A stretch of DNA of 64,000 bases from Picocystis sp. L7 (Eukaryota > Chlorophyta > Picocystophyceae > Picocystales > Picocystaceae): positions 868,001 through 932,000 of the forward strand of contig QXJR01000027.1 of NCBI GenBank assembly GCA_020975725.1, given 5' to 3'. A program made the position numbers and the translations under genes. The notes under the pieces are model-generated. The model worked only from the letters and a program-made list of their open reading frames with translations, searched no databases and was not told where the DNA came from. Below, one piece after another: positions 51,534 through 62,260 of the stretch (position 1 is its first letter; each line of letters starts with the position of its first letter).

Positions 51534-52827
51534 TTCTTCAAGGGAAAGAACTTGGACCCATCCCTAGGCTTTCCACCTATGGTGGGGCGCATTGGATCGG
51601 AGGCACTTACACACCAACCTAGGCACGGGTCATGCGGAAAGGGGCAAGTCGATGCTACCGACATGGCTGATCTCAATCGATTGTGGAATGTGCGTTGGAG
51701 GAATCGAATGTGTGCCTTGTGGCGCTAGACCATCAGAAGCATGTCCTCGTGCCCGATGAAGTAGAGGAGCCTCAAAGCCGACAAACACTACGATAAAAGG
51801 CATTCTTCGGGGTCCCTTGCCACAAGTTTGCCCGTTGCCTTGGCATTGCCGCTAGCTAGGGTGCCCTTCAAACCAAAAATAGCAACCGGGGCGAATAAAA
51901 AGCAACACTTTTGCCACCTCAAGCATACGAGACGCACCAGAAAAGACTACAATTCATGCATCCCACCGTTCTTTTCCCGTAAGTAATAACACCATACTGA
52001 AGTTCGAAGAGAGGGTTTGCTAGTAGACCACGATGTCCTACAATTTGCACTCACGAGGACCATCTCTGTGATTTTGCTATTCAAACCCCTTTCACTTCAA
52101 CAAGTAGAAGTCAGACCGAGTGAAGCGGTTTCCTGGCGTCCCAAGCGCAACAAAGGTAATACACTGGCAACTACAACCTCTCCACATACGAAATGAAGGC
52201 GTACTAGAATTAGATTGAGCACCTTTGGCGATGCTTGCAGTAGCACTTTAATTTTACAATTCGCACCTAAAAGGGTTCTTGCCAACTCTCCTCCAATGAT
52301 GACCATTCGGCTCATCGACAAAAAAGACATTGCTTTGATTGTCCAAAGTTAGACTTTCCTTCTTCACCCACCCACCCCCCTAAAAATTCTTTCCCTCGAT
52401 CCGTGACCTCTCACAAGTAGTGAGTGAAGGTGTTCGTAGTCTTTCCTTGGCATTGCGTTGCAATTAAAGGCAAGTTCAGCATTCTTGCCCGCTCTTGCAT
52501 CCAAGACTTTGTGGCATGATGCTCCATTTAATGGTATGGATGGTGTTTCTTGGATGACTACCTATCCCAAGGCACATCCAATATGCTTTGGTGCATGTTT
52601 CATACATGTCTCATCCTGTCTCTCTCTAAGTTCTTACCATCGGGTTTGGTGTTCGCCATTGTCTTTTGCAAGTCCAAGGTCCCTTGGGTCCGGAATTCTC
52701 GCCGAATCCCTCCACGTTTTTCAAGAACAGGACGCCTTTTCGAAACAGAAATTCCTTCCCAACGCGTACCCGATGAAACACCCCTTCGATTGGGGAGACG
52801 ACCGGGGTTATACCCAGGGATCGGAGA

Positions 52828-52880
52828 GGGATTCCCCCGGGGTGATTCTGGGGTGACGAAATTCCGTGAAGAAGGGATCC
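52828..52880. repeat. TGACG-type dispersed repeat, copy D
   Basis: It shares 25 identical bases (52848-52872) with copy B at 9729-9753, and similar flanks. Confidence 0.75.
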
Positions 52881-53203
52881 CTCCTCCTTTCCCCCCCTGT
52901 CCCCGGGGCACGCCCTCTTCGACGTGGAAGGGGGGGGTTCCTAATCTCGCACACCACCGCCTCGAGAACCGGGGGGGGGAGAGGGAGGTCGAGGGGACCG
53001 ACACCGCCTCCCTGCCCTCCCCCCTCCTTTCTCCGTGCTGGCTCTCCCACAACTCGGAAGGAGGGGGAGGGGAACGACCACGGTGGAGCAAGGGGAAACC
53101 GTTGGGAGGGGGAGGAGAGGGGGAGAGGGGGATCGACACGCGACCGAGATCCACACGCCGCGTAACGGAAGGAGCGGGGTGCGCCCGAGCGGTGTGAAGG
53201 AAC

Positions 53204-53764
53204 ATGAAGATCTACACGAGAGTGGGAGACGGAGGAGAATCCAGCCTCTACAACGGAGAAAAGAGGAAAAAACACCACATGGTGTTCGAAGCACTCGGAG
53301 ACGTCGACGAGATCAACTCCGTGCTGGGACTCGCCAGAGAACACTGCCTCGATGCCAAGAACGGAATCGATCAGAAACTGGCCGAAGTGCAATCCAGGCT
53401 GCTGGACGTGGGATCCGCCGTGGCGACGCCAGCCACCAGCTCGGCCGCGCACAAGCTCGAAAGGACCAAGTTCGACGCAAGCAACGTGCAGACGCTCGAA
53501 ACGTGGATCGACGAGTTGACCGAGGAGCTCCCTGCGCTCACGCAGTTCATCCTTCCCTCGGGTGGATTGGCCGCGTCCACGCTGCACATGGCGCGAGTGG
53601 TATGCAGGAGGGCGGAACGGAAAGTCTGGCCCCTCGTGGATGGAGATCAAGTGGAAGACGCCGTCGGCAAGTACCTCAACCGACTGAGCGATTTTTTGTT
53701 CACGGCTGCGCGCTACGCGGCCTTGAAAGAGCACCGATCCGAGACCGTTTACAAGAAGGCGTGA
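53204..53764 (+). CDS. MMAB: ATP:cob(I)alamin adenosyltransferase, PduO/MMAB type
   Basis: This 186-residue protein has the PduO-type signature TRVGDGGESSLYNGEKRKK at the very start, then GDVDEINSVLGLAREH, FILPSGGLAASTLHMARVVC with RRAERKV (ATP and cobalamin site), and LNRLSDFLFTAARY. It transfers the 5'-deoxyadenosyl group from ATP to cob(I)alamin to make coenzyme B12 for methylmalonyl-CoA mutase, usually in mitochondria. No targeting peptide precedes the catalytic core in this reading, so either a first exon is missing from the model or the enzyme is cytosolic. An adenosyl-B12-dependent enzyme is implied elsewhere in the genome. Confidence 0.93.
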   Translation: MKIYTRVGDGGESSLYNGEKRKKHHMVFEALGDVDEINSVLGLAREHCLDAKNGIDQKLAEVQSRLLDVGSAVATPATSSAAHKLERTKFDASNVQTLETWIDELTEELPALTQFILPSGGLAASTLHMARVVCRRAERKVWPLVDGDQVEDAVGKYLNRLSDFLFTAARYAALKEHRSETVYKKA

Positions 53765-54349
53765 GATGCACGCGAGCATTTGGTGCGATGGGAGGATGGG
53801 TGCTTCCTGCTGTTTCGATCCTCGTGGCCGGCATTGCCCGACCTTTCCCCTGTCAAACAAAGCCAGACGGCACGGTCTTCCTTCGTCTTCCTTCGTCTTC
53901 CTTCCGACCCGGCTTTGCCCCGATACGCGTTCCCAAGTGGACGTACGCTTCTCGGACGTCCTTCTCCGTCCTTTCACCCATGCACAGCGTGGCATTCGCT
54001 CGCGTGCCTTGGGTCTTCGAAGCAGGATGTCCGTTCCTCGCCCTTCTCCCTGTCCTTCCCGTCCCCGACGTCTCGTGGATCCCACCCGATGTCCTCCTCG
54101 GGGAGAGGCGTCTCGAAAACGCGTGGGAGGAGGATCGGAGGGGAGGTTGGAAGGGGCATCGAAAGGGGGTGGGATGCATCCCCCGAGGACGTGGGCGGGA
54201 ACACACCCACCGACGTCGCCGTCCACCCACGCCGGTGTCGGACGAAACCAAGCGAACGATCCCGTCCAGGTGAGGAGACGTGAAAGGAGAGGGGAGTGCC
54301 AGGACGAAGATCGGTGCACGGGACACGAACGAGACGTACCAAGAGCCTG
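53765..54349. other. Region downstream of MMAB, no gene recognised
   Basis: Long overlapping frames on both strands have biased, arginine- and proline-rich translations with no domain. CTTCGTCTTCCTTCGTCTTC near 53880 is a short tandem repeat. The snoRNA follows at 54350. Confidence 0.5.
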
Positions 54350-54452
54350 GGAACCCGATGATACACAAGAATCTTTGAGACCTGATGGACCACCCCGCGC
54401 AATGCAGGGATGGTCCGCGAAAGATGACACGAACACAAAAGCTGAGGGTTCC
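54350..54452 (+). ncRNA. C/D-box snoRNA predicted to guide methylation of 18S rRNA C38
   Basis: A 7-bp terminal stem, GGAACCC (54350-54356) with GGGTTCC (54446-54452), directly encloses a C-box-like GATGATA and a D box CTGA. Inside are a D' box CTGA (54382-54385) and a C' box GATGA, separated by a GGACCA/TGGTCC hairpin. The 12 bases ahead of D', AATCTTTGAGAC, are fully complementary to the universal 18S segment GTCTCAAAGATT. By the D+5 rule the modified base is the C in GTCTC, position 38 in yeast numbering, a site reported as methylated in plants. The C box is imperfect. The guide ahead of D has no target I recognise. There is no host gene, so it is probably independently transcribed. Confidence 0.78.
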
Positions 54453-54780
54453 GATGCACAGGCACTCAGTGATCTCCGTACGAAGCTGCTCGCTCCCATC
54501 GAGAGGCCCACGTCCCAAACACTGAGAACAGCGAAACGGGAGGACCTCCGCCGCCGACGTGGGACGTCCAACGTCGGGAAAAGCGGAACCCTCGCGACAA
54601 ACCAAACCCTCCGCACGGAACGCGAACGACACGCGAGAAACGCTGACGAACCGCTGCCTTCCTTCATTCGGACAGGATCGGAACGGCGCGAAGGTGCACC
54701 GGTGGGCGTCCGCCGACGAAAGAAAGGTGCGTGTCGGCGCCGAACTCGCGCGAAGGGACCTGGACGAACCGCGCCCTGTG

Positions 54781-54866
54781 GGAAACCGAAAATGATGCCA
54801 TACACGAATCATCCAACACTTGAACTGAGATCGCAGTGATGGACCACGTTCGATCTGATTCGTTCC
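54781..54866 (+). ncRNA. Candidate second C/D-box snoRNA
   Basis: C box ATGATGC (54792), D' CTGA (54825), C' GTGATGG (54836) and D CTGA (54855) occur in the right order and spacing. They are enclosed by a terminal stem CGAA/TTCG extended by GGAA/TTCC across a 2-base bulge. Both C boxes differ from RTGATGA by one base. I did not recognise the rRNA targets of either guide, so this is only a candidate. It lies 330 bases from the stronger snoRNA on the same strand. Confidence 0.4.
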
Positions 54867-55917
54867 TCCCGGTGTGGGCGTGTGATGGTTGCACCGTGCA
54901 ACGACTTGAGTGACGACCAATCAATATTATCTTAGGACACCGAACGAGGCTCTGAAAAAGGAGCCGGTGATTAGAACTCTTTTCCGACAAGTCGAGAAGC
55001 ACAGGAAAGCCTCCTGGTTCTGGTGATGTATCAATAACTTTCGTTCTACTGCAAGCTCGTAGAGCCGTGTAGATCCAAACATTGGAGACCTGAACTGAAG
55101 ACAACCAGGAAGGCCACCTGACTTCGTCCCGCCCCTTGCAGGCGCTTTTCCCTGCCCGCCATGATTTCCACGGATGGACGTTTGGCTGACTCGATTTGCT
55201 CGTGCACTCGCAGAACCTGTGGGGGTATGGAACCTCGCCCTGTAACCGTGTCTCTTGCACTTTTGGGTTTGCCATGCTGCTGTCGCTGGGCTTGTCCTTG
55301 GTTGTGACCGAGGACCTCGTTGGAGGAAAGATTGCTTGGCTTGCTCGCCCATCCCAGTCCTCCTTCCCGTTGGCGACTGCGTGACGAACGTCCTTTGTCC
55401 TCGGCGTCGCCGGTCTGTCCACGTGGGTCTGGTCGTTCGGGAGCGGGTGCAGTTTGGGGGCATCCCTGGGCTACTCGGCGTCGATTCGAAGGCACATCGC
55501 ACCCGCCGCTTGTCCGTTGGATCTCGTGGAAGCGCTCCCCTTCCTATCCGGTTCGGTTGTCCGTTGTGGTTCCACCGCATGCATGGTTTTTCTGTCGCTC
55601 CTGGTCTGGATTCTCTTCGAGTAACTCGATGGGGGGGGTCTTGATGTGGATTTCCCCTCGGCCAGGTCGGACGTCTTCGGATGAGGCCTCCACCCCCCCC
55701 GGAGCCTCCGCGATCGACGGTGATTCCCGACGCAGAACCTGCAAGATCGTCCCCTCGAAAGCGGGCGGAAGCGGTGCGGTTGCCGTGGAGGATGTCGGGA
55801 GGGGAGGGATGAGGGGGTTCCTCCGCCAATGGCGTTGGAGGAACGCCACCAAAACCATCGTGCGAACAACACGAGTCGCGTGCGAACACCAAGGCACAAG
55901 GACCGTTCGCAGACGAC
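54867..55917. other. Non-coding region, nothing recognised
   Basis: The first 200 bases are AT-richer (AATCAATATTATCTTAGG near 54920). The remainder is GC-rich with long antisense frames that look like composition artefacts. It should include the promoter and possibly a first exon of the small ORF at 55918. Confidence 0.45.
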
Positions 55918-56271
55918 ATGGAACGCACCGCGGTCACGCCAACCGCCTCGCGGGTCCGAATGGCACGCCTCAGAGACAGGGACCGCACCAGACCCAAGGG
56001 AATTCGAGGTGGTTCGGGGTCGGGAAGGACGCCAGGACAGGACCGCTCCGCCTCCACCTACGTGGCGATTCCAGGGCTCCAGAGACGCATCGAGGAGGTC
56101 GAGAGCCTGGAAAGGGAGCTCGAAAAACGTCCGAAATTGCCGGACTCAATTGATACGCTCGGAGAGCTCGGACGGAGACATGCAGACATCCACCAGTGGC
56201 ACGAGGCCCAGTGGAGGAGTCTCCTGCCCGAGCAAAGCGACGATGCTTCAGAAGAAGTAACAAACGAATAA
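55918..56271 (+). CDS. Small coiled-coil protein (hypothetical)
   Basis: This ORF encodes 117 residues. The first half is basic and low-complexity. The second half, AIPGLQRRIEEVESLERELE then KLPDSIDTLGELGRRHADIH, looks like a genuine helical protein with a QWHEAQWRSLLPEQSDDASE acidic tail. The AATAAA at 56267-56272 overlapping the stop codon is the same arrangement as in several real genes here and supports it. The family was not recognised. The basic first half may be 5' leader or intron rather than protein. Confidence 0.5.
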   Translation: MERTAVTPTASRVRMARLRDRDRTRPKGIRGGSGSGRTPGQDRSASTYVAIPGLQRRIEEVESLERELEKRPKLPDSIDTLGELGRRHADIHQWHEAQWRSLLPEQSDDASEEVTNE

Positions 56272-56323
56272 ATACGGGTCGTAGCCGTCGATCCCCGTTT
56301 CCGCGCCGGACGATTGCCCCAAT

Positions 56324-57764
56324 CTAGTCCACGTTGTACTGCCAGGGACAGAAGGATGCTCCCAAGACCCCCGCTCCCCCTCCTGACTCCAGACCGTTCC
56401 CTTGGTGCACACTTCGCTCCTCCGCTTCGAAGGAACCATTCCAAATCCATGGTTGGACCACGTCCAGGTCACACTCCCCATCGTAGACCTGAGGATCGCT
56501 ATCATATTCAAACCAGCGAGGGGTCCACTTGTCCCCGTTCCCTTCCCGTTCCCTCCGCTCGGCTCTCTGCTTCTCCTCGATCCGCACCTTCTCAGATTGG
56601 GCCTCCGCGGACAATCCCTGGGCCAAGAATTCACGATCCGACCTTCGCCGGCTGTCGGACGGCAAAGGTTCGCCCTCGTAATCCCAAGCATTCAGGTGAT
56701 GAGCGAATTCCGTGAAACCGTACGCATCGTCCGAGGGGAGCGGTCTGGCGATCCACAAGGGCTTGTACTCTTCATCCGGCAGCGGCTCTCCTTCTTTGTC
56801 GCAAAGTACACAGTAAACATCGCGGTTCCATCGCCCCGACAGCAGGAGTCTCTTGTGACCCTCGCCATCGCTGATGTACCCTTTCAAATCGTACCGCCCC
56901 GCCCCGAACCAACCACAAGGCGCAAAGGTCATGACACACTCGCTGCCCGTCGTGGTGTTCTTCAGGATCATCTCGCCAAACGAATCTACCCAAGTCCTAC
57001 CTACCAGCACATTGTGCGCCTTAGAATTTGGAGGCCGCAGCCAGAACACTTCGCCCGTATTCTCCAGGCGAACCCTGGACCTCCCATACGGGTACACTTC
57101 AACCGAGTTCCCGAGAAATTTGCTCTGCGGGGCCGACACGATGTCGTAGACCCACCCGGATCCCTTGCTTTCGGCATGGGCAGCAGCGACTGGCGGGTGG
57201 TGGCTCACTTGCTCGGCGAGATAAAACAGGCCGTTCGCATCGTAGTGCTCGAAGGTTTCGCCCAGGATTGGATTGAACGGCTTGTACGTCCTTTCGTTCG
57301 CTGCGTAAGGTGAAACGAAGAAGGCAGCGACCCATGCCATCCTTTCGAACTCGTCTTCGCAGGTCGAGGCCTTGTCCAGCAAGTGGGAGTACTCCATGAT
57401 TTCCGCCATTTTCTGCAGGTTGGTGAAAGGTTCCATCAACCAGACGGGGATGGACATGAGTGATTGCACATCGCTTCCTATGTACCGCTTCGCGAGCTGA
57501 AGGACGCTGAGTCGTTCCTCCACATCCACGTTTCTTTCCGTCTCGTTCTGTCCTTCTTCACCGTCGTATTCTTCCACTTCCACCTCGGCCGCGGCCTCTG
57601 CCCATCCCAACATGCTTCGTATGCGCACACGGTCGTTTCGGGCTTGGTTAGATCTGGAACGTGGATGCACCTTTCTTTCCTATTTTACGGATTCCAGCGC
57701 CTTTGTCTCACCTGGACATCCTCTTCTGGGTCATCCCGACGATGGAGTTGATGGTGGAGAACAT
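56324..57764 (-). CDS. Oxysterol-binding protein-related protein (ORP) with one 5' intron
   Basis: Exon 1 (57764-57712) encodes MFSTINSIVGMTQKRMS. The donor CAG|GTGAGAC and acceptor TTCCAG|AT define a 58-base intron (57654-57711), and exon 2 continues in phase to 56324, giving about 460 residues. The ORP core is clear: LMEPFTNLQKMAEIMEYSHL, NPILGETFEHYD (lipid-binding lid region), the fingerprint EQVSHHPPVAA, WVDSFGEMILKNTTTG and EKQRAERREREGNGDKWTPR with WFEYD. There is no PH domain or FFAT motif, so it is a short ORP. ORPs exchange sterols and PI4P at membrane contact sites. Without the intron the first in-frame ATG would be at 57613 (MLGWAEAA). The intron is inferred from the splice sites and phase. 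Confidence 0.88.
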
Positions 57765-58353
57765 CCCTCCGGCCTCCTGCCTGTCGGTTCCGCCGTCCGT
57801 TGCGCGTGGCAGGGGTCCGCGAGGCGTCAGCTTGCGATCATCCATCCCGTACGTCCCACGGTTCGTGCGCCTGTTCTTCAGGCGCGTTTCTTTGCCTGTG
57901 GATCCGCGACCACTCCAGCTCGCGGATTCCGTTGGGAGCCTCGTTTCATCGACGTTCCGCGTCCGATCGCGTCCATCGGATCCCGATCTCTCCTTTTCGC
58001 CATTTTCCCTCACCCTTGGGCTTCTTCCTCGTCCATGTCTTCCCCGCAGGGACGTGGGTCTCGTCCTGGGAATCCGCCGCCTCACCCGCCCGCTCGGCGT
58101 CGACGTTCGGGGACAAGGGATCCCCTACCTCCCTTTCCTGTGGCCTCGTCCCACGGGATGGAGGGAGGGGAGGTCGGATCCCCGTTTCGGACGCGGGTGG
58201 GTGGGAAACGGTCTGGTTCACGATCGAGGTGATGGAAACGAAAGGAGAGCAGAAGGGTGGGGGAAAGGGATCCATCCCTCGTTGGAAAGGGAAGGGATCG
58301 GTTGGGTTCCAAGGCCTGGGTCGATCCAGAGAAGGGGAGGAGGGGAGGGGGTC
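57765..58353. other. Spacer between the ORP promoter and the CLC 3' end
   Basis: No gene was recognised. The minus-strand frame that includes ORP exon 1 stays open but is Arg-rich and not protein-like. GGGAGGGGAGG runs near 58150 and 58340 are notable. Confidence 0.5.
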
Positions 58354-60558
58354 TCACCCTTCGGGTGGAACGAGACGAGGTCCAGCCAACGAAAGCAACA
58401 CCGAACGGACCACGTGTTGACGACAAGCACGTCGAAGGTCGGAAAAGTGCAAGGCGCCCAACAAGACGGGGACCTCTCCCACGGGATCCAACACCGCCAA
58501 GTGATCCGTGTCGTACGACAGCATCAAAGTACGAGCACGTGCCAAGGTGGACCCCGTGGACACCGACAGTACCTCCCCACCCAAGACACGAGGATACGAA
58601 ACGACCAAGGCGGAGGCCGTGCTCGAACCAGTGCGGCGAGGCGGACCCTCCGCCTCGAAAAGCTCCGTCAAGGAACGCTCCACCTGATCCAACGTGCACA
58701 AGCCCAGAAATGCACCGGTCCCACGCTCCACCACCGCTGCACAATCGGCGTTCTCCTCCAGCATCCGGGCGCCCAGCTCCACCAGTCCCGTGCCTGGATC
58801 AAACACCGGAAGGCTACGGATCGCGACCGATCCGCAAGTCATGGTTCGCATCGCAAGCTCTTCCATACCCCACTCCGGACTGCACTCTTCCGAATCAATG
58901 CGACACAGGGCCGCCCCGGCGAGCTCTTTCACTTCCGCGTCCATCCCACCCAGGTCTGCCCCCGCACCCTCCCCCTCCTCCGCCAACGAAGGACCGGCTT
59001 CGGAATTCGTCTCCTGCAAAGGAACGGAGAAAGACGCAACCCAATAGGATAGCCCCACCGCAGCCAGGGAAGGCAACAAGATGTTGTAGTCCCTGGTCAA
59101 TTCAAACATGAGCAAGACGGAGGTGAGCGGGACCCGACATATTCCCGCAAGCATGGACGCCATCCCCACGATGGCGTACGAGTCAAACGATGCGAAATCG
59201 TGCATGCCGCCCGACATTCCAAACAGCGCCAAAGAGCCGGACGAACAACCCACCGCCGCACCGAGGAAGAGCGAAGGAGCGTATATTCCGCCCACGAGTC
59301 CACTGGATCTGCACACGCACGTAGCAACGATCTTGGCCGCAGCAATCTGCAGCAAGAGGTACCACGTGTAGTTCGCCGGACCGCTGGAGGCGTCCAGGAT
59401 CGCATTCACGTTGGTGAATCCGGCGTAGAGCACTTGCGGATACCACAATGCGATGGAGCCTGTGCAGAATCCGCCTATGGCAGGGTGGAAGGACCGCGGG
59501 ATGCCGCTATCCTCGAGCCTCTGGAAGAGCTTCCCAAACCATTTGGAACCCTGCAGGAACGCGGACGAGGTTGCCCCGGAGAGAACGCCCAGGAGCATGA
59601 ACAGCGGAAGTTCTACCAGTCGTATCTGCTCGTACGCCGGGAGCTTGAAGGCGGGTTCGCTCCCCAATCCAATCTGAGAGACCACCGCTGCCAGTACTGC
59701 ACTGAGCAACACCATGGCGATGGTGGTGCTGGATGTGCTAGGGGCCCCATACTCTCCTTTCTCCCTGGAACGTTGCAGCACGTATTCCACGGCAAAGAAC
59801 GCCCCGGCGATCGGTGCATTGAAACCAGCGGACAACCCGGCGGCGGATCCGGCAGCAATGATGGGAACCTTCGACCTGCGCGGTACACGGAGCGAGTTGA
59901 AGAGCAGCGCCGCGCAGTTGGTGCCAATTTCCACGGAGGGTCCTTCCGGTCCGAGGGAGGCACCGGTTCCCAGCGTCGCCACTGCTGCGGCGGACTTGAG
60001 GAAGGGCTTGGACTTGTCTCTCCAATCCCGATTGTTTTTCTCCGTGTTCGCTCTCCTGATGGTAGGCTCGAATCCACCCGCTGCGCGTTGGATGAGGGTC
60101 ACCGCGGCTCCTCCTGCTGCAGGGACGAGCAGGGTGAAGGCACCTCTTTGGTCTTCCAGGAGCGGGAAATCATGGATTCGTTCGACCGCTTCTTGGACAA
60201 GATGGACGCAGTCGTTGAAGAGCACGACGCTGCCTCCTGTGATGATTCCGACGAGGCACGCGGCCACAATTTGCATGCTTTCCGGTGCAACGGTGGTCGC
60301 GCTGTTCGCCTGGCTTGGTGCGGACTTTCGGCTCGTCGATGGTTGAACCGCCACTTTCTGCGACCGTTTCCTTACCCTGTTCCCCCCGCGCCATCGGCAT
60401 CCAATCGTCCATCCACCGCCTCTCTTTCCAAGGCCATTCATGCGTCGGTGCCCCTTTCCGACAGTCCACGTCCACGTCCACGTCTGCACGAGGGAAGGCT
60501 GGGGGAGAGGGGGAACCGAGAGATCGCAAGGACGTTTCGTGCCTTTCCTTCGATGCAT
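58354..60558 (-). CDS. CLC-family chloride channel/transporter, plastid CLC-e/f-like
   Basis: The start at 60558 gives 734 residues. A basic, acid-poor leader of about 90 residues (RKRSQKVAVQPSTSRKSAPS) precedes the CLC fold: GTGASLGPEGPSVEIG with the gating Glu, GSAAGLSAGFNAPIAGAFFA followed by VE, GGFCTGSIALWYPQVL, GLVGGIYAPSLFLGAAVG, and AIVGMASMLAGICRVPLTSV followed by LLMFELT. A C-terminal region with two CBS-like halves follows (MTCGSVAIRSLPVFDPGT; VLGGEVLSVSTGSTLARARTLM). The overall type resembles plant CLC-e/CLC-f and cyanobacterial CLCs. The leader could target the plastid. The frame is open to 61017, and 60441 is an alternative start. A channel versus proton-exchanger role is not decided; the residue at the proton-glutamate position was not identified. 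Confidence 0.88.
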   Translation of the reverse strand: MHRRKGTKRPCDLSVPPLPQPSLVQTWTWTWTVGKGHRRMNGLGKRGGGWTIGCRWRGGNRVRKRSQKVAVQPSTSRKSAPSQANSATTVAPESMQIVAACLVGIITGGSVVLFNDCVHLVQEAVERIHDFPLLEDQRGAFTLLVPAAGGAAVTLIQRAAGGFEPTIRRANTEKNNRDWRDKSKPFLKSAAAVATLGTGASLGPEGPSVEIGTNCAALLFNSLRVPRRSKVPIIAAGSAAGLSAGFNAPIAGAFFAVEYVLQRSREKGEYGAPSTSSTTIAMVLLSAVLAAVVSQIGLGSEPAFKLPAYEQIRLVELPLFMLLGVLSGATSSAFLQGSKWFGKLFQRLEDSGIPRSFHPAIGGFCTGSIALWYPQVLYAGFTNVNAILDASSGPANYTWYLLLQIAAAKIVATCVCRSSGLVGGIYAPSLFLGAAVGCSSGSLALFGMSGGMHDFASFDSYAIVGMASMLAGICRVPLTSVLLMFELTRDYNILLPSLAAVGLSYWVASFSVPLQETNSEAGPSLAEEGEGAGADLGGMDAEVKELAGAALCRIDSEECSPEWGMEELAMRTMTCGSVAIRSLPVFDPGTGLVELGARMLEENADCAAVVERGTGAFLGLCTLDQVERSLTELFEAEGPPRRTGSSTASALVVSYPRVLGGEVLSVSTGSTLARARTLMLSYDTDHLAVLDPVGEVPVLLGALHFSDLRRACRQHVVRSVLLSLAGPRLVPPEG

Positions 60559-62260
60559 GGCTGGACGGATCCGTCTCGCCCCTTTCAACGATGGGAACGA
60601 AACAAAACGGAGCGAAGAGATGGGTTCGTCTTTCGCGGCGACGCATTGTGCAACGATGGTGCGGGCGTCGGCGCATCGAATCGACGAGCCGAATTTAACG
60701 ACCGCCTCGCTCCGCTTCTTACCCGTGCCAGCCTCGGCCGGCGCAATCGTCGCGCCTTGGAGGATCCAAAGGTGCGGGTGTGCATAGCTTTTCGGCAATG
60801 CCAACGGATGCGAGGAACAAACTAGCCCCGTTTCGAACGCTCGCGCAAGCCCGTGTGCCGTCCTCAACGGGAGAACGCCACTTCTCGCCCTGCAAAAGAG
60901 CAAGGAATGCCGAGTAGCCAACGCATGCATGACTCCAAGGATGCCCTGGAGCTTCAACAAGGCAACACAAACCACGCTCCATTCAGAGCGACTTGCACAA
61001 GGGTAGACGAATGGCAACGTGAGCGGCTCGATCCGCTATGCGGAACCGTCAAAATCGTACGGACCCATGAACATCAATTGGATCACATCCTTGTACGCCC
61101 TTGACAAGGACCGAGCTGAAATCGATGGACCACGACAGAGTCAAACGTACAGGAAGGGATTCGGTTCGTTCAACAACACGCAACAAGAGAGTTCAAGCGA
61201 ACGGAAGAGGGAGGCAAATGCATTACCAAAGTAAGAAGCACAGTGCCCTATGGTGGGTACAATTTCTTCGCTCGTTGCGTTTGACCAAAGGTACCGAGAT
61301 GTATTCCTACTTGAAGCACAAGTAGGTGGATGAGAATCTCACCACCCAAGATGTGCGGTGGATGGGATGAGGTTCGTGTACATCGGAGAGCTCGAGACAC
61401 ATGCTGACCGATGCATATCCCGTGGTGATGGCCATTTTCATGCGGCGACCCTCGAGTTTTTTAGTGTATGCTGGCGTGTGTGCCTCAACCACCACCTAGC
61501 GGTCTTTCGTCGTCCTTCTTACCTTACTTTTGCTTCTTGTTCGAGCTTTGGCGTTTTGCGCTTCCCGTAACCGTTTCCTTCCTTTCATACATCGCTCGAC
61601 AACGTTGCATGCGGTCGCATCTCGTGCGAGAATGCACTTGGATTCGACCTTGAGAGGCGTCGTGGTTTGTCTGAGCACACGACGGTCCGTCATCCCCATC
61701 CATCCATTCGTGTGGTTCCCCGTTTGTAGAAATGAAGCTTAGGACCGGTTGCATGGATCGTTCTCTCCTCCATGTTGGCCGTGCGGGATCGTTTGTTTGT
61801 CAACCGCAAGACCGTTCGTTTTACGGCACGTTTGGCGGGTGTTCCTCATCCACACGTACCACGTGGTAGTGGTGGTGGCGGAGGGCCTACGTCGGTCTTC
61901 CGTGGCAATATATGCGACGCATTCTCCACAGTCCTTGCGCACCTGCGCGTCCCTTGCGTCCGATTCACCGAAGTCGTGCCCGAACCCGGGTCTACGTTCG
62001 CCCGCTCGTGCACCCGACCGTGAGGCGGCACGCCGTGTATATTGTCCCTTCCTTTCGGACCCTGGATGGGTCCGATCTCCCTCGGATCTCCTCCTTCCCC
62101 CCGCCAACGGGTGGGCGGTGGGTGGGGGGAAACGACGTCTTCATTCCCTGTGTTTTCCTCCCTCCTTCCGATCCTCTCCCTCGGAAAGGGGGGAGGCAGT
62201 CCCATCCGGATCCCTCCACACCCCACGAGACGAGGTCGACGACGCAGGACCCCCCCATCC
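60559..62260. other. Intergenic region between CLC and LpxA
   Basis: The stretch is about 1.7 kb and no gene is supported. It should hold the CLC promoter at its left end and the LpxA promoter at its right end. CCTTGTACGCCCTTGACAAGG near 61090 is a small hairpin. The part 61250-61750 is less GC-rich. The ORFs here are short and unremarkable. Confidence 0.5.

Larger units (their letters stand above)
51187..53203. other. Long non-coding stretch with repeats and an AT-richer interior
   Basis: The part next to ndhJ holds its promoter and two TGACG-type repeats (51369-51431, 51511-51533). From about 51600 to 52750 the sequence is visibly richer in A and T than the rest of the window, with no supported gene. 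A third repeat copy lies at 52828-52880. The last 300 bases before 53204 are purine-rich with GGGGGG and CCCCCC runs and should contain the promoter of the adenosyltransferase gene. A 665-codon antisense frame crossing 52808-54805 has no recognisable domain. Confidence 0.5.

Noticed and set aside
54448-54536. Another C/D-like arrangement directly after the first snoRNA (GTTC/GAAC stem, CTGA)
   Set aside because: The C box matches the consensus at only about four of seven positions and the stem overlaps that of the stronger snoRNA.
52808-54805. 665-codon open frame on the minus strand opposite MMAB and its flanks
   Set aside because: Translation is Arg/Pro/Ser-rich with no domain, and it covers the strongly supported adenosyltransferase gene on the other strand; long antisense frames are expected in this GC-rich sequence.
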